Below, piece by piece: positions 6,814-7,699 of a stretch of 7,699 nt of DNA; the first letter of the stretch is position 1; each line of letters starts with the position of its first letter. The notes under the pieces were generated by a model. The model was given only the letters and a program-made list of their open reading frames with translations, did no database searches and was not told the origin of the DNA. The translations under genes were made by a program, and so were the position numbers. Source of the stretch: Acetofilamentum sp. (GTDB lineage Bacteria > Bacteroidota > Bacteroidia > Bacteroidales > JAFGUD01); contig DYKL01000160.1 of the NCBI GenBank assembly GCA_020722645.1, positions 1 through 7,699 on the forward strand. Reading direction: 5' to 3'.

Positions 6814-7047
6814 TTAATTTGTTAAAAACTGTTTGATTTCATTAACAGACGGAACTCGACCGTTTACAACTACCTTGTTATTTACAACAAGAGCAGGAGT
6901 AGAAGCCACGCCATATTCCATAATTTTCATAATGTCTTCAACTTTTTCGACAGTTGCGTCAAGTTGAAGTTCTTCGATTGCTTTTTTAGTAGCCTCTTCT
7001 AAGTTTTTACATTTAGGGCAGCCTGTGCCAAGTACTTTGATTTCCAT
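6814..7047 (-). CDS. Small thioredoxin-fold redox protein (MTH895/redox_disulf_2 type, ArsE-like)
   Basis: This is a complete 77-aa glutaredoxin-sized thioredoxin-fold protein. It opens MEIKVLGTG directly before the redox motif C10-P-K-C13 and has the cis-proline loop STPALV with Pro51, followed by a G-x-V-P-S segment and a C-terminal helix. There is no signal peptide, so it acts in the cytosol. This is the MTH895-like 'redox-active disulfide protein 2' family, often found beside ArsP-type permeases and arsenic operons. As first gene of the block, immediately before the ArsF- and ArsG-like genes, it matches the position of ArsE. Likely roles are reductant for ArsC, for the ArsG-like protein or for the ArsEF activity. 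Its leader contains the heptamer array and the presumed ArsR operator. Confidence 0.85.
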   Translation of the reverse strand: MEIKVLGTGCPKCKNLEEATKKAIEELQLDATVEKVEDIMKIMEYGVASTPALVVNNKVVVNGRVPSVNEIKQFLTN

Positions 7048-7060
7048 AATTATAAGTTTA

Positions 7061-7242
7061 GTTTATAGTTAATAGTGCATTGTTGATAGTGCATTGTTGA
7101 TAGTTGATAGTGCATTGTCAATAGTTCATTGTTGATAGTTGATAGTGCATTGTCAATAGTTCATTGTAGATAGTGCATTGTTGAAAGTTAATAGTTAATT
7201 GTTATTTGTTAATTGTTAACTGTTATTTGTAAATTGTTAATT
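7061..7242. repeat. Heptamer array, 26 uninterrupted GT-initial units
   Basis: From 7061 the plus strand divides exactly into 26 consecutive 7-bp units, every one beginning GT. Common units are GTTGATA, GTGCATT, GTCAATA, GTTCATT, GTTAATT and GTTATTT. A 35-bp higher-order unit is duplicated at 7103-7137 and 7138-7172 with one mismatch. The half near the coding start is rich in GTTGATA/GTGCATT; the half near the operator is the simpler GTTAATT/GTTATTT type. The array lies entirely between the palindrome at 7252-7269 and the ArsE-like start codon at 7047, so it would form most of that gene's leader if transcription starts near the palindrome. Confidence 0.92.
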
Positions 7243-7251
7243 TGATTCGTA

Positions 7252-7269
7252 GTTCGTAAAATTACGAAC
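7252..7269. promoter_or_regulatory. Putative ArsR operator (GTTCGTAA-AA-TTACGAAC) overlapping a -7-like element
   Basis: The 8-bp arms at 7252-7259 and 7262-7269 are perfect reverse complements with a 2-base spacer, a size and symmetry suited to a dimeric winged-helix repressor. The site lies 19 bp past the arsR stop, upstream of the ArsE-like gene. On the minus strand TAATTTTA (7257-7264) within it matches seven of eight positions of the Bacteroidota -7 consensus TAnnTTTG. No well-placed -33 element was found (the nearest TTTG is 24 bp away), so the promoter part is tentative. A partial extra half-site, TTCGTA, occurs at 7246-7251. Confidence 0.55.
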
Positions 7270-7287
7270 AAAGAACGCAAAAAATTT

Positions 7288-7587
7288 TCAAATTTGAAAA
7301 AAATCTTTAAATAATTTTTTTGCAATTTCATAATTATCTTTGTTTAAACAATATCTGATTTTTGGAGTTTCTATTTCGCCCTGAATCAAACCTGCCGCTT
7401 TAAGTTCTTTGAGATGTTGAGATAAAGTAGATTTAGCAACAGGCAAAATATCGGACAAATCGCCACTATAACAACAACTTTGTTTGGATAAAAATTCAAC
7501 GATATAAACCCTTACCGGATGCGACAATGCTTTTGCAAAACGTGCTACTTGCGTTTGATTTTCTGTATATACTTTTTTTGGGGGCAT
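7288..7587 (-). CDS. arsR: ArsR/SmtB-family metalloid-responsive repressor
   Basis: This is a 99-aa winged-helix repressor. The N-terminal helix contains FAKALSHPVRVYIVEFL (17-33), the typical ArsR start. The recognition helix is VAKSTLSQHLKELKAAGLI (50-68), and the wing follows (GEIETPKIRYCL). Instead of the ELCVCDL site of the R773-type repressor it has adjacent Cys38-Cys39 just before the DNA-binding helices, and Cys80 on the wing. These are its only cysteines and a plausible trigonal As(III) site, by analogy with other ArsR variants that use three Cys in different places. Binding of a trivalent arsenical would release it from DNA. It is transcribed toward the arsE-F-G-C block, with a 240-bp gap holding the palindrome and the heptamer array. 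The ATG at 7587 gives a normal family length. Confidence 0.92.
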   Translation of the reverse strand: MPPKKVYTENQTQVARFAKALSHPVRVYIVEFLSKQSCCYSGDLSDILPVAKSTLSQHLKELKAAGLIQGEIETPKIRYCLNKDNYEIAKKLFKDFFQI

Positions 7588-7605
7588 AATTGTTTATTTG
7601 TAAGG

Positions 7606-7613
7606 CAAAAATA
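7606..7613 (-). promoter_or_regulatory. Putative -7 promoter element of arsR (TATTTTTG)
   Basis: On the minus strand TATTTTTG matches the Bacteroidota -7 consensus TAnnTTTG exactly and lies about 18 bp before the arsR start codon, implying a very short leader. No clear TTTG -33 element is present at the usual spacing. The match in AT-rich DNA could be chance. Confidence 0.4.
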
Positions 7614-7699
7614 CTAATTAATGTTTTGAAATAAAAAATTTTCTATATTTTTATGCGAAAAATTAAAATTATTTCTGTATTCAATATCTAAATAAAAAG

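Noticed and set aside
7061..7242. CRISPR array
   Set aside because: The units are 7 bp with no spacer structure and no cas genes are present.
7285..7300. TTTTCAAATTTGAAAA palindrome at the arsR stop as a terminator
   Set aside because: The 16-bp palindrome has no loop and is almost all A/T; although a T-run follows on the minus strand, a stable hairpin is unlikely.

Overview
The window looks like an AT-rich chromosome segment from a member of the Bacteroidota. Three things suggest this: short A-rich leaders without clear Shine-Dalgarno sites, a TAnnTTTG-type -7 element in front of the regulator gene, and Lys/Asn/Ile-rich proteins of families common in that phylum. All genes supported here lie on the minus strand, so the biology reads from right to left.

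The core, about 7620 down to 3041, is an arsenic-type resistance island. It starts with an ArsR/SmtB repressor (7288-7587). Next comes a regulatory gap holding a perfect 8+2+8 palindrome (7252-7269) and a 182-bp array of 26 in-phase heptamers (7061-7242). Then follows a tightly packed gene block: a 77-aa cytosolic CxxC thioredoxin-fold protein (ArsE-like), an exported probable lipoprotein with a CxxC thioredoxin fold (ArsF-like), a CcdA/DsbD-type membrane protein (ArsG-like), and an LMW-phosphatase-type arsenate reductase (ArsC). A 380-bp gap containing two ~125-bp direct repeats separates this block from a catalytically degenerate rhodanese-domain protein and a large two-halved ArsP/DUF318-type permease. 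No ArsB or ACR3 pump is visible, so the permease and/or the ArsG-like protein would have to be the exit route. The ArsE/F/G order matches the system described for aromatic (nitro/amino-phenyl) arsenicals. The cysteine layout would also fit a transmembrane thiol-electron relay.

Downstream, from 2945 to 973, are an exported hypothetical protein broken by a one-base deletion in a homopolymer, and a geranylgeranyl-reductase-family flavoprotein. Neither has an obvious link to arsenic.

The left ~970 bp contains no supportable gene. It holds small palindromic and tandem repeats, including a 15+2+15 perfect palindrome built around TACGTA and a 25-bp tandem repeat related to a widespread CGTCATTGCGA-type intergenic repeat.
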